Below are positions 24,608 through 35,465 of a stretch of 64,000 bases of DNA, in pieces. Numbering within the stretch: position 1 is the stretch's first letter; every line of letters starts with the position of its first letter. This DNA is from Galdieria sulphuraria (lineage: Eukaryota > Rhodophyta > Bangiophyceae > Galdieriales > Galdieriaceae). A program made the translations under genes and the position numbers. A model generated the notes under the pieces. It did no database searches. It saw only the letters and a list, made by a program, of their open reading frames with translations, and was not told the DNA's origin. The stretch is from NCBI RefSeq assembly GCF_000341285.1, contig NW_005178444.1, positions 96,525 through 160,524 on the forward strand, in the 5' to 3' direction.

Positions 24608-25284
24608 AATTACAGGATTCAAACAGCTCTTCCTCGGCTCGGCCGGATTTAAAGAAAGATTCTTGACTGTGATATTGAGTGGAAGCAAAGAATTCGCGCC
24701 AATCGCAGGCTGCTTCGTGGACCCTCATAAGAACAGACATTCTCAGGTAATCTTGTGATTGGGATACTCGGCCCATTCTAGGGTTGTGTAGAAGCCTGTA
24801 AGAAATAGTTCTTAGGTTTTTTATATGCGGTATTTCCCATCTTAACTTGTATGAAGCCATTGTCGGTCGTGAATTATTATTTTAATGCGTTTAGTATTCG
24901 CATATTTTACTTTGAGTAGGACTTAGGTTGGCCCCTTAAGGAGGAAGACTATAGTATCTGATAAGTTTCTTCCGTTGGTCGGAAACTATGGATGCTGCAA
25001 CCAGGGGTAACTGCAGAGTGAAACAGAATTGGACAAAAGAGAATATATGCTCGTAGGTTATTGAGGACTACCTATTGTCATAAACTTGTCGAACAAAATT
25101 TTGCTCTAGCAAGATATAATGTGAAACGTGTAAAAGAGCAGAGGATACCTATATTGAGAAAAAGTTGTAGAAAGCACTGTTTCTTGCTCTTTATAAAGTT
25201 TGTAGAAAGACAGTTCTCATCGCATTTCCCAACACATTCCAATTAGTAAGGTGTCTTGTGTGGAGTTTTATAATTTTGGTTAGC
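24608..25284. other. Divergent intergenic region between proB and PrsW-like genes
   Basis: About 680 bp. A leftward open frame at 24576-24860 starts with a good ATG and overlaps the proB leader in another frame. I could not splice it in frame to proB, so it is left out. No RNA gene or repeat is recognised. Confidence 0.45.
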
Positions 25285-26370
25285 ATGGCACAATATCTTT
25301 CTTCGGAGCAACTATATGAGCCGCAAAGAGAACCCGAACCCACAACAACTTTTGAAGCTGTACAGGTAGGCGAAGTGTTACAAATTACACCCGTGACGGA
25401 AAATGGTTCTACGCACCAGCCAGAGTTTGTTGCTTCTCAAAACAACAAGCTCTCTATGGCAGCCTGGATCGTTTTAGGTGGTACTATGGTTTTGATGATG
25501 TCGCTATATGCCTTGCTTGCAATCCCTACTTTGCTGGTTTCGTTATGGTTAGGCGCTGCAGTTCTTCCCACCTTTTTAGTTTACTTATGGGTTGTTGTTC
25601 CTTTTAAAGGAAACCCACCCTTGTCACTTAGTTTTATTATTGAACAGTTGGGACTAGGTGCTTATCCCGCCTTTATTCTTGCTCTCTTTGTTGAAGTGGG
25701 TCTATCCATCTGTCTTCAATCTTTGTTAGGATTCGATATGTCGTCGGCTTCGGAACAGATCTTCCGCAACCCTCTCAGTATAGATGAGGCGCTTCGAGAG
25801 AAATTATGGCAGTTGTTATTATTTTATTTTTTAAATGCAATGGTAGTTGCTGCGTTTGTAGAGGAAACCGTGAAATACATTCTGGCTTTGAGGCATCGTA
25901 AGCTCGTTATTAACCCTGGAATAAAGGGCATTATAGGCTGTTCAGTTTGTGGAGCGTTAGGTCTTGCTGGAATGGAGCATCTTTTTTATTGTTTGAATTT
26001 CCTGTTATCTTCAGATTGGCTAACAGCGGTCCTTAGTGGTTTCTTTCGTGCTATTATTGCATTTTGGTTACATTGTTTGACGGGGTTCTTTATTGGTGTA
26101 CGTCGTGCCCGTGTAGATATTCTTGGAGACTCTTTGTCTTATATTTCAGCGATATGGTTGCCAGTTCTAGTTCATGGAACTATGGACTTTGCAGCATTTT
26201 CACTTGGTACCATCTTTGAAGACACTTGGTTGGTGGTGCTTGTACCTTGTCTCGATATTTTTTTACTTTCCATATTTACTTGGACGACTTCTATGGAGTA
26301 TAAAAGTACATCAGAGAGGGAGATGGAGCTGAGATATCCTCAGAATGTTGTAACGGAGGTCTCTGTTTAG
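25285..26370 (+). CDS. PrsW-like intramembrane metalloprotease family protein
   Basis: Single-exon gene of 361 residues with eight or so hydrophobic segments after a ~65-residue soluble N-terminus. The family's conserved sites lie in membrane segments: EETVK near residue 195 (the EExxK motif), a GLAGMEHLFY segment (family GxxE), a FWLHCLTGFFIG segment and a final LVHGTMDF with a histidine. PrsW relatives act as site-1 proteases or as CAAX-like membrane proteases. The substrate here is unknown. The first in-frame codon at 25258 is GTG, so the ATG at 25285 is taken as start. The short charged C-terminus (TSEREMELRYPQN) follows the last helix. The class is well supported, activity is inferred. 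Confidence 0.72.
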   Translation: MAQYLSSEQLYEPQREPEPTTTFEAVQVGEVLQITPVTENGSTHQPEFVASQNNKLSMAAWIVLGGTMVLMMSLYALLAIPTLLVSLWLGAAVLPTFLVYLWVVVPFKGNPPLSLSFIIEQLGLGAYPAFILALFVEVGLSICLQSLLGFDMSSASEQIFRNPLSIDEALREKLWQLLLFYFLNAMVVAAFVEETVKYILALRHRKLVINPGIKGIIGCSVCGALGLAGMEHLFYCLNFLLSSDWLTAVLSGFFRAIIAFWLHCLTGFFIGVRRARVDILGDSLSYISAIWLPVLVHGTMDFAAFSLGTIFEDTWLVVLVPCLDIFLLSIFTWTTSMEYKSTSEREMELRYPQNVVTEVSV

Positions 26371-26568
26371 ACATGTCAGAAATCGTATATTTCAACAAAT
26401 GAAGCAGTAGTCAACAAAGGTATATGGAGACTCACACATAGGAATATGCGAAACGATGAGTTTTCCACAACTTTTTAATAACTGTTCATGAAAAGCAAAC
26501 TCAACTCTGTAAAATATTCTCAAGACTCTTTCAAGGATTCCCCAAGACCCATTTATCCCCTTAACCGT

Positions 26569-28563
26569 TTATGTTCCTAAGTCAACCAGGTTATCCCAAG
26601 AGTTGTTCGTCGCTGATAATTGGGTTGTCTCAAAGTCATATTCAACGAAATCGCATTGTATTGATTCCATGTTATATACAGTATCTGTCCAACAACCATG
26701 GAGTCCATGTGGAATATGAATCGGGAAGTCGATTCGACATATGGGTCCATCTAAAGTTGCTCATGAGTAACATCATAATCTTCACTTTGAGAAACAGTAC
26801 AGATACCTGAAACATGTTGTGCGTCCAAAATGGCTAAATAGGAAAGGTGTCTGCTGCCATCGTACACTATTGTTAGAAGATAGCCTTGGTCTTCTCCTAT
26901 CCAAGATGGAATAGGAACAAATAAAGGCTCTCCTGCAAACTCATAAGGTTGGGGTATCCACACCTGTTCCTTTTGACTACCTTTGTTCGTATCAATTTTT
27001 GCTATTCCTTGAAACGGTGCAACTCCGTCTGACAATCCACTTGTCGATGCATATATGAAGGAATGACATTTGGACATAAAGAATGGATGTATTCCTGGAA
27101 ATTCCACTTGACGACTACTTAAAGCAAGTTGATCCAGAATAAAAGGCTCTGATTTCCCTATTGAAACAATATAACGATATAAACATGATTTTGGAACTCT
27201 TTCCTCCAAATTCTCGTACAAACAAGGGTCTTGACTACGGTCCGTTTTCAATTCTGCTGCATAATATCGGCGTACTTTAACTAAATCCACTATCAGAGTT
27301 CTATTTGCTCCTTCGCCTTGTTCATAAGCATTCGCAAAATGAAACACAAAACCGGTTTCTGTGGAAAGAATATGAACATGAGCAGCATATCCATCTTCAG
27401 TAACGGAATTTCTGCTAATAAGAATTATCTTTGCTGGTTTCTCTAAACATGAATGAATACAATCTGCTACGGGTCTCACACCCAAAATAAAAGGTAAAGG
27501 ATTAAACTCCAATGGTCCCTGGAAGAGAACATAATAGTCTTCGGTAACTGCAAAATCATGATAGAATCCGAATCCAGGAATCAATGCCTTTATAGATTTT
27601 CTCCATTGGAAACCGGGTTTCATTTCATGAAAGGTAATTTCTGTTCCACTTCTTGGATAAGCTTTCGTACTAAATCCAATGAGACAACCTGTCTGAAGAT
27701 CGATTTTGGGATGTGCAGTAAAATTTCCAGATTTGAGTATTGCTCCTTGAAACTGGGTAGGACCTGCAGTTGCAAGATTCTATCGTTTAACTGTTAGCAG
27801 AGTCATCCATTATCTAACATATTCTTACGGATGGATTAAGCTGATAAGGAACTCCAGCCTCCCAGAAAGCAAAAAGTCTGTTATCCCAGTGAACAACTCC
27901 AGTATTTGCTACGTTCTTCATGGACAAATCGAAAGCATTAGCAATCCAACCCCCAGGTTTCTGTGTTCCAAAAGTTCCTCTATATAGAACTTTTCCTGCT
28001 GCTTGTTCTGCCATGTAGCCCTTTGTGCGAACAAAACGGTTCCTAAACCATACGCCATTATCTGATATAGATATTGCAGTTATCATTCCATCACCGTCCC
28101 AAGGATGCTTCACTAAAATTTTTCCAACTTCAAACTTCGCTGGTCCATTCCTGTATAGTGTTCCTCTCAGGTCTTTGGGAATCTTTCCTCTAATGGAGCC
28201 CTGTTCTGAACAGTAGTTACTTGGGACATTCTTTATAGTTTCTGTATCTCGTTGAGATATCTGGACACTAACTTCTTCTCTTACACTGTCCCAACCCTTT
28301 AACCAAGCAGACAAGTCCCAGTTGATAGGAACTGCACAGACTGATTGGGTATCCGTCTTGGCACAACAAAGAATTCTACAAGTTCTTCTGTTATAAAATT
28401 CACTGTGACGAAAACTTATTTGCTTTAGAAAACGAGTTCTTGTTTCTCCACAAGTTTGCAGGAAATTGTGATGGTCTATAACAAAGCCGGTTCGTTTATT
28501 ATTCTCTAGAGATAAGTTTCGTTGAGTAGCCAACATGCTCTGTACATCATTATTTAGGTTCAT
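26569..28563 (-). CDS. Carotenoid cleavage dioxygenase
   Basis: Non-haem iron enzyme that cleaves carotenoid double bonds. Three exons (28563-27829, 27779-26807, 26750-26569; introns 49 and 56 bp) give 629 residues. The first ~100 residues look like a plastid transit peptide. Family motifs: GKIPKDLRGTLYRNGPAKFE, HPWDGDGMI, and the four iron-binding histidine regions TAHPKID, GFYHDFAVTEDYYV, HVHILSTETGFVFHFANAYE and PHGLHGCW. The last histidine lies in the third exon, so the enzyme would be inactive without that splice. Length matches the NCED/CCD family (about 550-650). Which bond or carotenoid is cut cannot be read from sequence. Confidence 0.92.
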
Positions 28564-28848
28564 ATTGCACACAAGAAACGGACAGAACGATAGGTGAAAC
28601 AGTAACTGACCACCTAGTATTCAAAACTCTTTCGTGTGTGTTGCCACCCAAAAATGGACCCAATGGAAGTTTTAGAAGGATGCTTAAAATGGGTGGAATG
28701 AAAATATCTTCAAAGATGATGATGTTGTTGTGCTTTGGTTCAACATTTGGAAAATAGCGAGTTGCATATTTTATATGTAAAAATAAATAGAGTTGTATGC
28801 ATACATAAAGTCTTAAAGACGTTCAATTACCGAATTATTTTGTTATTC

Positions 28849-30049
28849 ATGGCTTCTAGAATTTGTTGTTCCAATAGTGACTGTTCTGCTTCAGCATCGC
28901 TAAGGTGTCCAACTTGTATACAACTCGAGATAAACTCAGAGAAAAGCTATTTTTGTTCACAAACGTGTTTCCGTTCAGCTTGGAAAGAGCACAAAGCGTT
29001 ACACGTCAAAGGAAACAGTGAACGAAGCTCTCAAACCGTCGTTCGAAACTTGAAGCATCACAAAGTGGGACAGAGTCGATTTTCAAATTTTCGTTACACT
29101 GGAAAACTAAGGCCTGGCGTAGTGAGTTCGAAACTTTCTGTCCCAGATTATATTCCAAAACCTGACTACTGGGAAAGTGGCATTCCTGTTTCTGAGGAAC
29201 AAGAAAAGGATAGTAATGAAGTGAAAATTCTTAGTGACGAGGAAATACGAGGAGTACGAGAAGCTTGTCGAGTGGCAAGAGAGGTGTTGGATGAAGGAGT
29301 GCGTGCCATAGGTGTAGGAGTTACAACCGACAAAATCGACAAAGTCATACACAAGGCCTGTATTGAACACAATGCATATCCTTCTCCTTTGAATTACTAT
29401 GGATTTCCAAAGTCAGTTTGTACTTCGGTCAATGAAGTTATATGTCATGGTATACCTGATGACAGACCTCTTCAAGATGGCGATATTGTCAATTTAGATG
29501 TCACAGTTTATTACAATGGTTTTCATGGAGATTTGAATGAAACTCATATCGTTGGAAATGTAGATGAAGAAAGTAAGAAACTCATAAAAAGTGCATATGA
29601 TTCGCTTCATGCAGCCATTGCTTGTGGTGAGTAACGTTTTACTTTTATCAATTTACAATATGTTCTGATATATCGTTCAAGTGAAACCTGGAGTCCTATA
29701 TAGAGAATTTGGCAATGTAATAGATCGAGTTGCACAAAGCAATGGACATCAAGTAGTGAGAACATACTGTGGCCATGGTATTCATCGACTCTTTCATACG
29801 GCTCCAAATATTCCACATTATCGAAAGAATAAGGCAATGGGAGTCTGTAAGCCAAGTCAAGTATTCACTATTGAACCTATGATTAATCAAGGAACTTACC
29901 GAGATATAACGTGGCCAGATGGATGGACAGCTGTAACTGCTGATGGAAAGTGCTCGGCTCAATTTGAGCATACTTTGCTAGTAACAGAAAATTCTGTTGA
30001 AATTCTAACGGCACGTTTACCAACCTCACCAAAGCTTTGGTGGGAGTAA
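28849..30049 (+). CDS. METAP1: Methionine aminopeptidase 1
   Basis: Removes the initiator methionine from nascent proteins at the ribosome. Two exons (28849-29626, 29682-30049; 55-bp intron) give 381 residues. An N-terminal zinc-finger region (about 6-50) has paired Cys/His residues, [18 protein letters not shown] and CFRSAWKEH, as in eukaryotic MAP1. The pita-bread catalytic domain has [37 protein letters not shown] with metal-binding Asp residues, [19 protein letters not shown] with the His ligand, FTIEPMIN with Glu, and QFEHT with the last Glu. All five metal ligands are present. ATG 28849 gives a normal MAP1 length. An earlier in-frame start would add unlike sequence. Confidence 0.95.
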
Positions 30050-30109
30050 AGTTCTTTGATGAGATCATTTTTGTTTTTGAGTTGAAAGTGCTCTGTTTTG
30101 TCAGGTATA

Positions 30110-30914
30110 ATGTCACAACAGAGTGACGTTCTTCCAGCCTTACATTCAAGTACTGAAGTAGAATTAAATGATTTCGGTGTTTTTGTTTTTAACGAAAAAG
30201 CTTTTCCAGTCTCGCTTGTGTCTTCCTTGCAAGGGACCAAGCTAAAGTCACCGGGTATTGAAAAGAAAGAAGCAAAAGTACTTAAACAGTTTCAACATAT
30301 TGATAAAGAAGCCTGTTGGTTAAAAGCAGACGCAGTGTGAGAATCAAAGTTTCATTCTATGGCTTACTTGTTGAAAATTGTGTCCGAACATAGGAGAGGC
30401 AGGGATCCAAGTCGTTGGCGTCGTGACTTGGCAGGGAATGTGATTTGTAAAAAGTTGAGAGGGTAAGTAAAGTAGAAGAAATTCATTTACTATCTTACTC
30501 CTATTGAAGTTGCAGAGGACCTTTCTGCATGGATTTTGATCACGTTGTACCCTTGAGTAAAGGTGGCGAAAGCGTCTTGGACAATTGTCAGGTACTTTTG
30601 TTATGCAGACTCGAATGGTTAGTCATCATATTTCTTGTGACAAGGTTCTCCAAACAACAGCCAACCGCCACAAAGGTGACCGCCTCGTAGAACCAACTAC
30701 GGATATCAAAAAGTATTACAAAGAAATTTCTGATAGGCGAGTATTGCCTTTACAAAGACATCTTGATATTGTGGAGTTCTATGTATATGGAGGTTCGTTT
30801 TCAAGATTGTTTTTGGAAAGTAACTTGACTCTTCGTTAAGATGTTATCCGTCATGGAAGACGATATTATGGACTACCACTACCAACTTATGATTCATTTT
30901 GTCCTGTGATGTGA
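30110..30914 (+). CDS. HNH-endonuclease-domain protein
   Basis: Five exons (30110-30336, 30394-30462, 30516-30591, 30645-30792, 30841-30914) give 197 residues. Residues 1-75 have no recognised domain. The HNH fold is seen in RGRDPSRWRRDL, CMDFDHVVPLSKGG, LDNCQVLQTTANRHKGD: the DH pair, the conserved Asn and the final His of a beta-beta-alpha-metal nuclease. Plant relatives of this HNH type are nuclear genes of unknown role, some predicted for plastids. The last splice gives VEFYVYGDVIRHGRRYYGL, resembling the AVYGDVIRPG ending I recall for the plant proteins. That donor is GTTCGT, weaker than usual. It lies 60 bp downstream of METAP1 on the same strand. Confidence 0.72.
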
Positions 30915-31434
30915 AATGGTAAACAAATATCTTTTCAAATAGTGGTGTGTAGAATATTATATTATGTCCTTGAAACTCTGATTTTTCTTGAAAAGAATTG
31001 AAAAAAAGCTACCAATAATGAAATCGACATTCTTCCACAGAATTAATCGTGTTGAGAACAGACAGAGCCAAAAAGTTGGTTTTAGGAAGTTGATGACTGT
31101 AAGAGCTAAAAACAAGCAAAATTGCTATATCGGCATATAGTCAGCAAAATATTCAATTTGCAAGCTTTTCACAGAAAAGTTCGAAACGAAACCTTATGCT
31201 CCATTGATATAGTTTGTAACGAAGAACAAACAAAGAGAAACTGCTGTATTTGCTCGAGACAACGTTACAAAATGAGTTTTCACTAAACTAGAGACAGTTG
31301 ACAATATCATGCAGCAAGAACCATCCATCCTTTGTCTTTCCAGAAGAACCCCTATGGACAATCGGAAAAAATGATTCCCTTCCAAGAGTGACAAATAAAA
31401 GTGACAAACCTATAGTGTATAGTTGATGAAATTC
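30915..31434. other. Gap without recognised gene
   Basis: About 520 bp, AT-rich. Only short frames occur, such as 31194-31394 on the minus strand, with no familiar sequence. I looked for spliceosomal snRNA signatures (U1, U2, U4, U5, U6) and saw none. Confidence 0.4.
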
Positions 31435-31668
31435 TCACCGTTTCCAGGCATTCATTCCACCTTGCCTTTGTTTGTGCTTTGGATGCTTGTCACAATAGAC
31501 ATAGATCCGCTTTCCCCGACGAACGATCACACAAGACTCGCAACGTCTTTTCACTGAAGAAACTACTTTGAAGCCACGAGAATATCCGGGAACGGTGCAA
31601 TTGCTACTTTCCGTCGCCTGAAGGAAGATACGACTAAACAAAGTGGAAGTTAAACTTTTCAAGAACAT
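31435..31668 (-). CDS. Mitochondrial ribosomal protein bL36
   Basis: Single exon, 77 residues. A ~32-residue N-terminal extension, hydrophobic and basic (starting [15 protein letters not shown]), looks like a mitochondrial presequence. The mature part, [20 protein letters not shown] through [13 protein letters not shown], is bL36 with its zinc ribbon C-x2-C-x12-C-x4-H. Plastid bL36 is normally encoded in the plastid genome, so a nuclear copy with a presequence is most likely the mitochondrial one. It ends with a short extension, GGMNAWKR, beyond the usual HKQRQG terminus. Confidence 0.9.
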   Translation of the reverse strand: MFLKSLTSTLFSRIFLQATESSNCTVPGYSRGFKVVSSVKRRCESCVIVRRGKRIYVYCDKHPKHKQRQGGMNAWKR

Positions 31669-32429
31669 AAGTTGAAACAGAGCAACCCCAAATGCTGTGC
31701 GGAGAACAATGACAACTTAATTCCGTTGGGGAAAATTGGAGACTACGGTTTCAACTTCATCAAAGACCGTGTAAGTAATAGCTGTGAGAACAGTTGTTAT
31801 TTTTAAACATTTCTTTAAAAAATAAAATTATTTTACTTGTTTATGAACTGTATTTTGAAAAGTATTCAGGATGTTAATGATGTCCATTATTCAGTCTTTC
31901 AGATATCTACAAATGTAGCAAATGACATTCACTAATGACAATATCTTATCATTGTATAAAAAGTGAACAACAGTCATTCATAGTAGTTGCGAAGAAAAAG
32001 TATTGCAAATGGAACTCGAATATACGCTGCTAAAATGCATCGCTTTGACACACAAAATGTAGTTTTTCAGTTATATGGGAGCGTAAGAATGGACCATCTA
32101 GATGCTTTCTACACTCTCTATTCTGCCATGAAACAGCTTATTGTCCACTAAAAAGGGATAGTCCAAGGCATCTTTTAAAGGGGTTATTGTTCCTTGTAAT
32201 GGCGCATGAAAATTTTTCCACTTTTTAAGAGCCATGATATATACGAAAATGATCCTTTAGTATGTATCTCAAGGCCCAACTTTGTCTTGCGGCCATTGTC
32301 TCACCCCAATCAGAAAATTTTGCACTGTCAAAAGAAAAAATACCGCCAAGAAATGGCGCCATTTGATCATCCTAAAGCCCTTTAATTAGGAACCATTTCA
32401 TCTCATTTCATTTCTTTGTGGGTGACTCC
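31669..32429. other. Long intergenic region upstream of cohesin subunit gene
   Basis: About 760 bp, one of the longest non-coding stretches here. It is AT-rich in its first half, and no open frame looks protein-coding. The last 100 bp are the promoter of the Rad21/Rec8 gene and contain a GC-rich palindrome, listed separately. Confidence 0.5.
32351..32364. promoter_or_regulatory. 14-bp perfect palindrome resembling an E2F site
   Basis: AAATGGCGCCATTT is an exact 14-bp palindrome 66 bp before the Rad21/Rec8 start codon. Its core TGGCGCCA resembles E2F/DP sites (TTTSGCGC family). E2F control of cohesin genes is common in plants and animals. The role here is inferred. Confidence 0.4.
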
Positions 32430-34524
32430 ATGTTTTATTCAACAGAAATATTAACAAAGAAAGGTCCTTTAGGGAGAGTATGAATGTATCTGAATTATCA
32501 AAGCAATCCATTCAATTACACTTCTAGGTATGGCTTGCAGCAACTATTGGGAAAGAAAGAATACAGAAAAAGTTTGCATTGGACGTCAGTATCTCTTCAT
32601 TATGTGCTGAGGTGTTGCGTCCAACAAACCCTTATGCACTAAGACTATCTGCTCAGCTAATGATTGGTATATGTCGAATATTCGAGAAGAAATGCAGCAT
32701 CGTTTTCATTTCTGCAAACGACACCATATACCAATTATCAAGACTTGATAGTGGTGCACGAAAAACAACTGATATCTTCTCGGTTTCATCCAGTGGTCAA
32801 ATCAACCTGACCAAAGGAACTGCAAACCTGGAAAACATAACCTTGACTACTAGAACAGTGCCATATCCACCTGAAATAGGGAGGTTGCTTCAATCTGTGG
32901 AAAATAACATTCAATTTTTAGGGCATGAAAAACTCCTACAAAACTTGTTGATAGATACAAGACCAGATGCAATTCTTTTCGAAGAAGAACTCCTCAACAT
33001 GACACTGGGTTCCAGTTTAGAATCACAGAAAATGACAGAATTCAAGGAAAGGAGACACAGCACTCCAGATACAGACGAACCTACAAGGTTTCCCCATCCT
33101 TTCGCAATGGATACAGAGCCCTATGATATACAACGACTGAGATCATTCTCTTTTCTTCAAGCCAATCCAAATGACATTACTTTAAAAACGGATGATTTTG
33201 ACAGCTCATTGGATCATTCGGAAGCCTCTCATCTTTCCATGAGCTGCCTTCTAGATGACGACTTGCATCAACGTCTCGATATGTCTATATGGTCTCCACC
33301 ATCCGAAGGAAGAATACCAGAGCCTACATCAGGCCGTTACTCTTATATTTCTTTGCATGATACCGACAGAATGCAACTTCATGTTAAAGGAAACTTACAA
33401 GTTGAGACTAGTAATCAGAAAAATGCAGATGACGAAGCAAAACCTCCAATTACTATGGAAAGAGAGCGTATGATATACTTTGTTTCTGAAAATTGGTGAC
33501 ACTACTCATGTTCCAATCAATGCGTATTATAGGTCTCAAAAAACAATCTCCATTTCGACAAGACAGCAAAACCGAGTTGACGACAAGATATCTCAAGGCA
33601 TGTCTAAATAATACTAAAGATACAGTAGTGCCATCGCATCAGGAAAGGTAAGAATCTTCCAATACACGGTTTTCCTAATAAACATCTTTAGGAAACACGT
33701 TTTTCAAGGCTTGTTGGAAGAAACCACAATCTTGCCGTTGTTTCTAGACGTTTGCGATGTGACGCTTCTAAGACAACCTCCGAACATCCAACTTTTTCAT
33801 TTTGAAACACATCCAAAAAGTCATTCTTTCATTGAAAAAAGGAAACGTGATTCTGAAGCGTTCCTCGAAACTTCCATGGTGCCAGGATATCTTCGGATGT
33901 CGACTGAAGAACCTGAAATACTCAGACTAGATGGATCATCCACAACAAAAAGAAAGAAAGTATCTGTTTCTACAGCTGGAACCTTTCATACAGGTAATCA
34001 TTAGCAAATTCCCACTGACACTGAGTCATGCATATATTAAACTAATCACTGTTATAGAAACTCGATCTTATCATTCAACGCTATCTATAGAAGAACTTAT
34101 TCCAGAGACATACTTGCCAGTCGAAGAGGAATATTCAGGATTGCAGAGAACTAGCCTCGAAGAATTGGGATCCCTAACTAGCCTGCCACTTATTACGGTG
34201 CGTATTCAACTTTTCCGAGACACAGCACAACTCATAGTTCTTCAGGAAAAACAAGCAGTTCAACAAGAGGCCTTGAGTGATTCTCTCACCTTAGCAGCTT
34301 TGAATATCTTACAAAGGGAGTATTTTTCACAAGCAGATGCTGTTTCATTCCAACAGGTCGCTAAGGGGTACCAAACACTTTTCTCCTTGCATAGCAAAAA
34401 AGTTGAAGCTCTGTTTCTAGGGGCACTAGATCTAGTGCAGCGAGGATATTTTATTATCTACTTGTACTCAAAACTTTCCGACAAATCCAAGTCGAACAAG
34501 AAACTCCTTTTGGCAACATCGTGA
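32430..34524 (+). CDS. Rad21/Rec8-type cohesin kleisin subunit
   Basis: Ring-closing kleisin of the cohesin complex, bridging the Smc1 and Smc3 heads. Five exons (32430-32477, 32528-33467, 33533-33647, 33692-33993, 34058-34524; introns 44-65 bp) give 623 residues. The N-terminal kleisin domain is clear: MFYSTEILTKKGPLGRVWLA, SSLCAEVLRPTNPYALRLSA, LMIGICRIFEKK. The 16-codon first exon carries the diagnostic MFYS start. The middle is long, Ser/Thr- and Asp/Glu-rich and poorly conserved, as usual. The C-terminal ~90 residues form the winged-helix end. I cannot decide between mitotic Rad21/Scc1 and meiotic Rec8 from motifs alone. Confidence 0.85.
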
Positions 34525-34672
34525 TAAAACCAGTACAATAAAACAAATGGTCAAGTTTTCCCATTACATCTTCTAAAAGACACTTGAGGATTTGTTCATA
34601 TTAGATTGTTATGGTGGGTATGAGCCTAGTCGTTAGTTGCTCAGACTAGAAAGAGAGTATAGTTGGGAAGTG

Positions 34673-35312
34673 ATGGAGGAAGATATCGATAGGCTTGTGC
34701 TGAGCCTACTCGATTCAATAGACTCATATGCAGCAGTGCAAGAAGTGATTGCAAAGCGGTTAGCGGATATATTGTATTTGCTAGCGCGAGAGAAATTCCA
34801 CGTTCGAGGCAATTCGGAAAGACGTAAGTCGAATTGATTGAAAGCTTCCACTAGCTCAATTATTCAGATAGTTGATGTGCTTTTGTTTGACTGTCGACCT
34901 CATACAGCGACGTTGAAGTGTATTCAGAGTGAGACTAGTTTGACTGTATCGAATTCCAGAGAAAGCTGTTCGTTTTCAAAGGAGTTGTCAACTTTGAATC
35001 ACCAAAAATGGTCTATATTTACTGACGTCAAAGAGACGAACGAAAATGACTCGGAAGATTTTCATCTATCGACTACGTTGAAGGAAGCGAAAAGATTGTC
35101 GCAAAACTTGACTAGTTTAACTTTGGAGGTAAGTTGAGTCTTGGTCTTTTGAACTTAACATGAAATCTGCGTAGGCTGTTAATATTCAGATAGAAATGAA
35201 CCACCTGCTTGAAAAGTTGTTCGAGGATTCTCCTTTAAGTGAACGGAAAGTACAAAGTGACATACGATATCATACTAGCCAAGATAGGCTTGATGAGGAT
35301 GAGAAACTGTAA
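34673..35312 (+). CDS. Vma22/CCDC115-like protein (tentative)
   Basis: Three exons (34673-34823, 34872-35128, 35175-35312; introns 48 and 46 bp) give 181 residues. The pattern is IDRLVLSLLDSIDSYAAVQ, LYLLAREKFH, and LFDCRPHTATLKC, then a variable acidic stretch and a helical C-terminus. This matches the general layout of Vma22/CCDC115, the ER factor that helps assemble the V-ATPase V0 sector: a helical head with a LA-R motif, then a short conserved strand. The similarity is faint. The first intron join was chosen because it brings HVRGNSER next to LDVLLFDCR in frame. No upstream ATG in frame is available. Confidence 0.5.
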
Positions 35313-35465
35313 ACTATCGCAGGAGTTGCTCTACAACAGTTCACTCAGCTATTCAGGTTCTTTTATCGTTCCATTTTGAATAGCATCCAAGTTGCTTTAT
35401 TGAATATTTCGCATTGGTTACTCTTAAAAGTTCTTGAGTTTGAAGGGCGATAGAGAAAAGCCAAC

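Noticed and set aside
24576-24860. 94-codon minus-strand frame with ATG upstream of proB, a possible transit-peptide exon
   Set aside because: Could not be joined to the kinase in frame with GT-AG sites without a stop; overlaps the kinase leader in another frame.
30915-32429. Possible spliceosomal snRNA or tRNA
   Set aside because: No U1, U2, U4, U5 or U6 core motif and no tRNA cloverleaf pattern found by eye.
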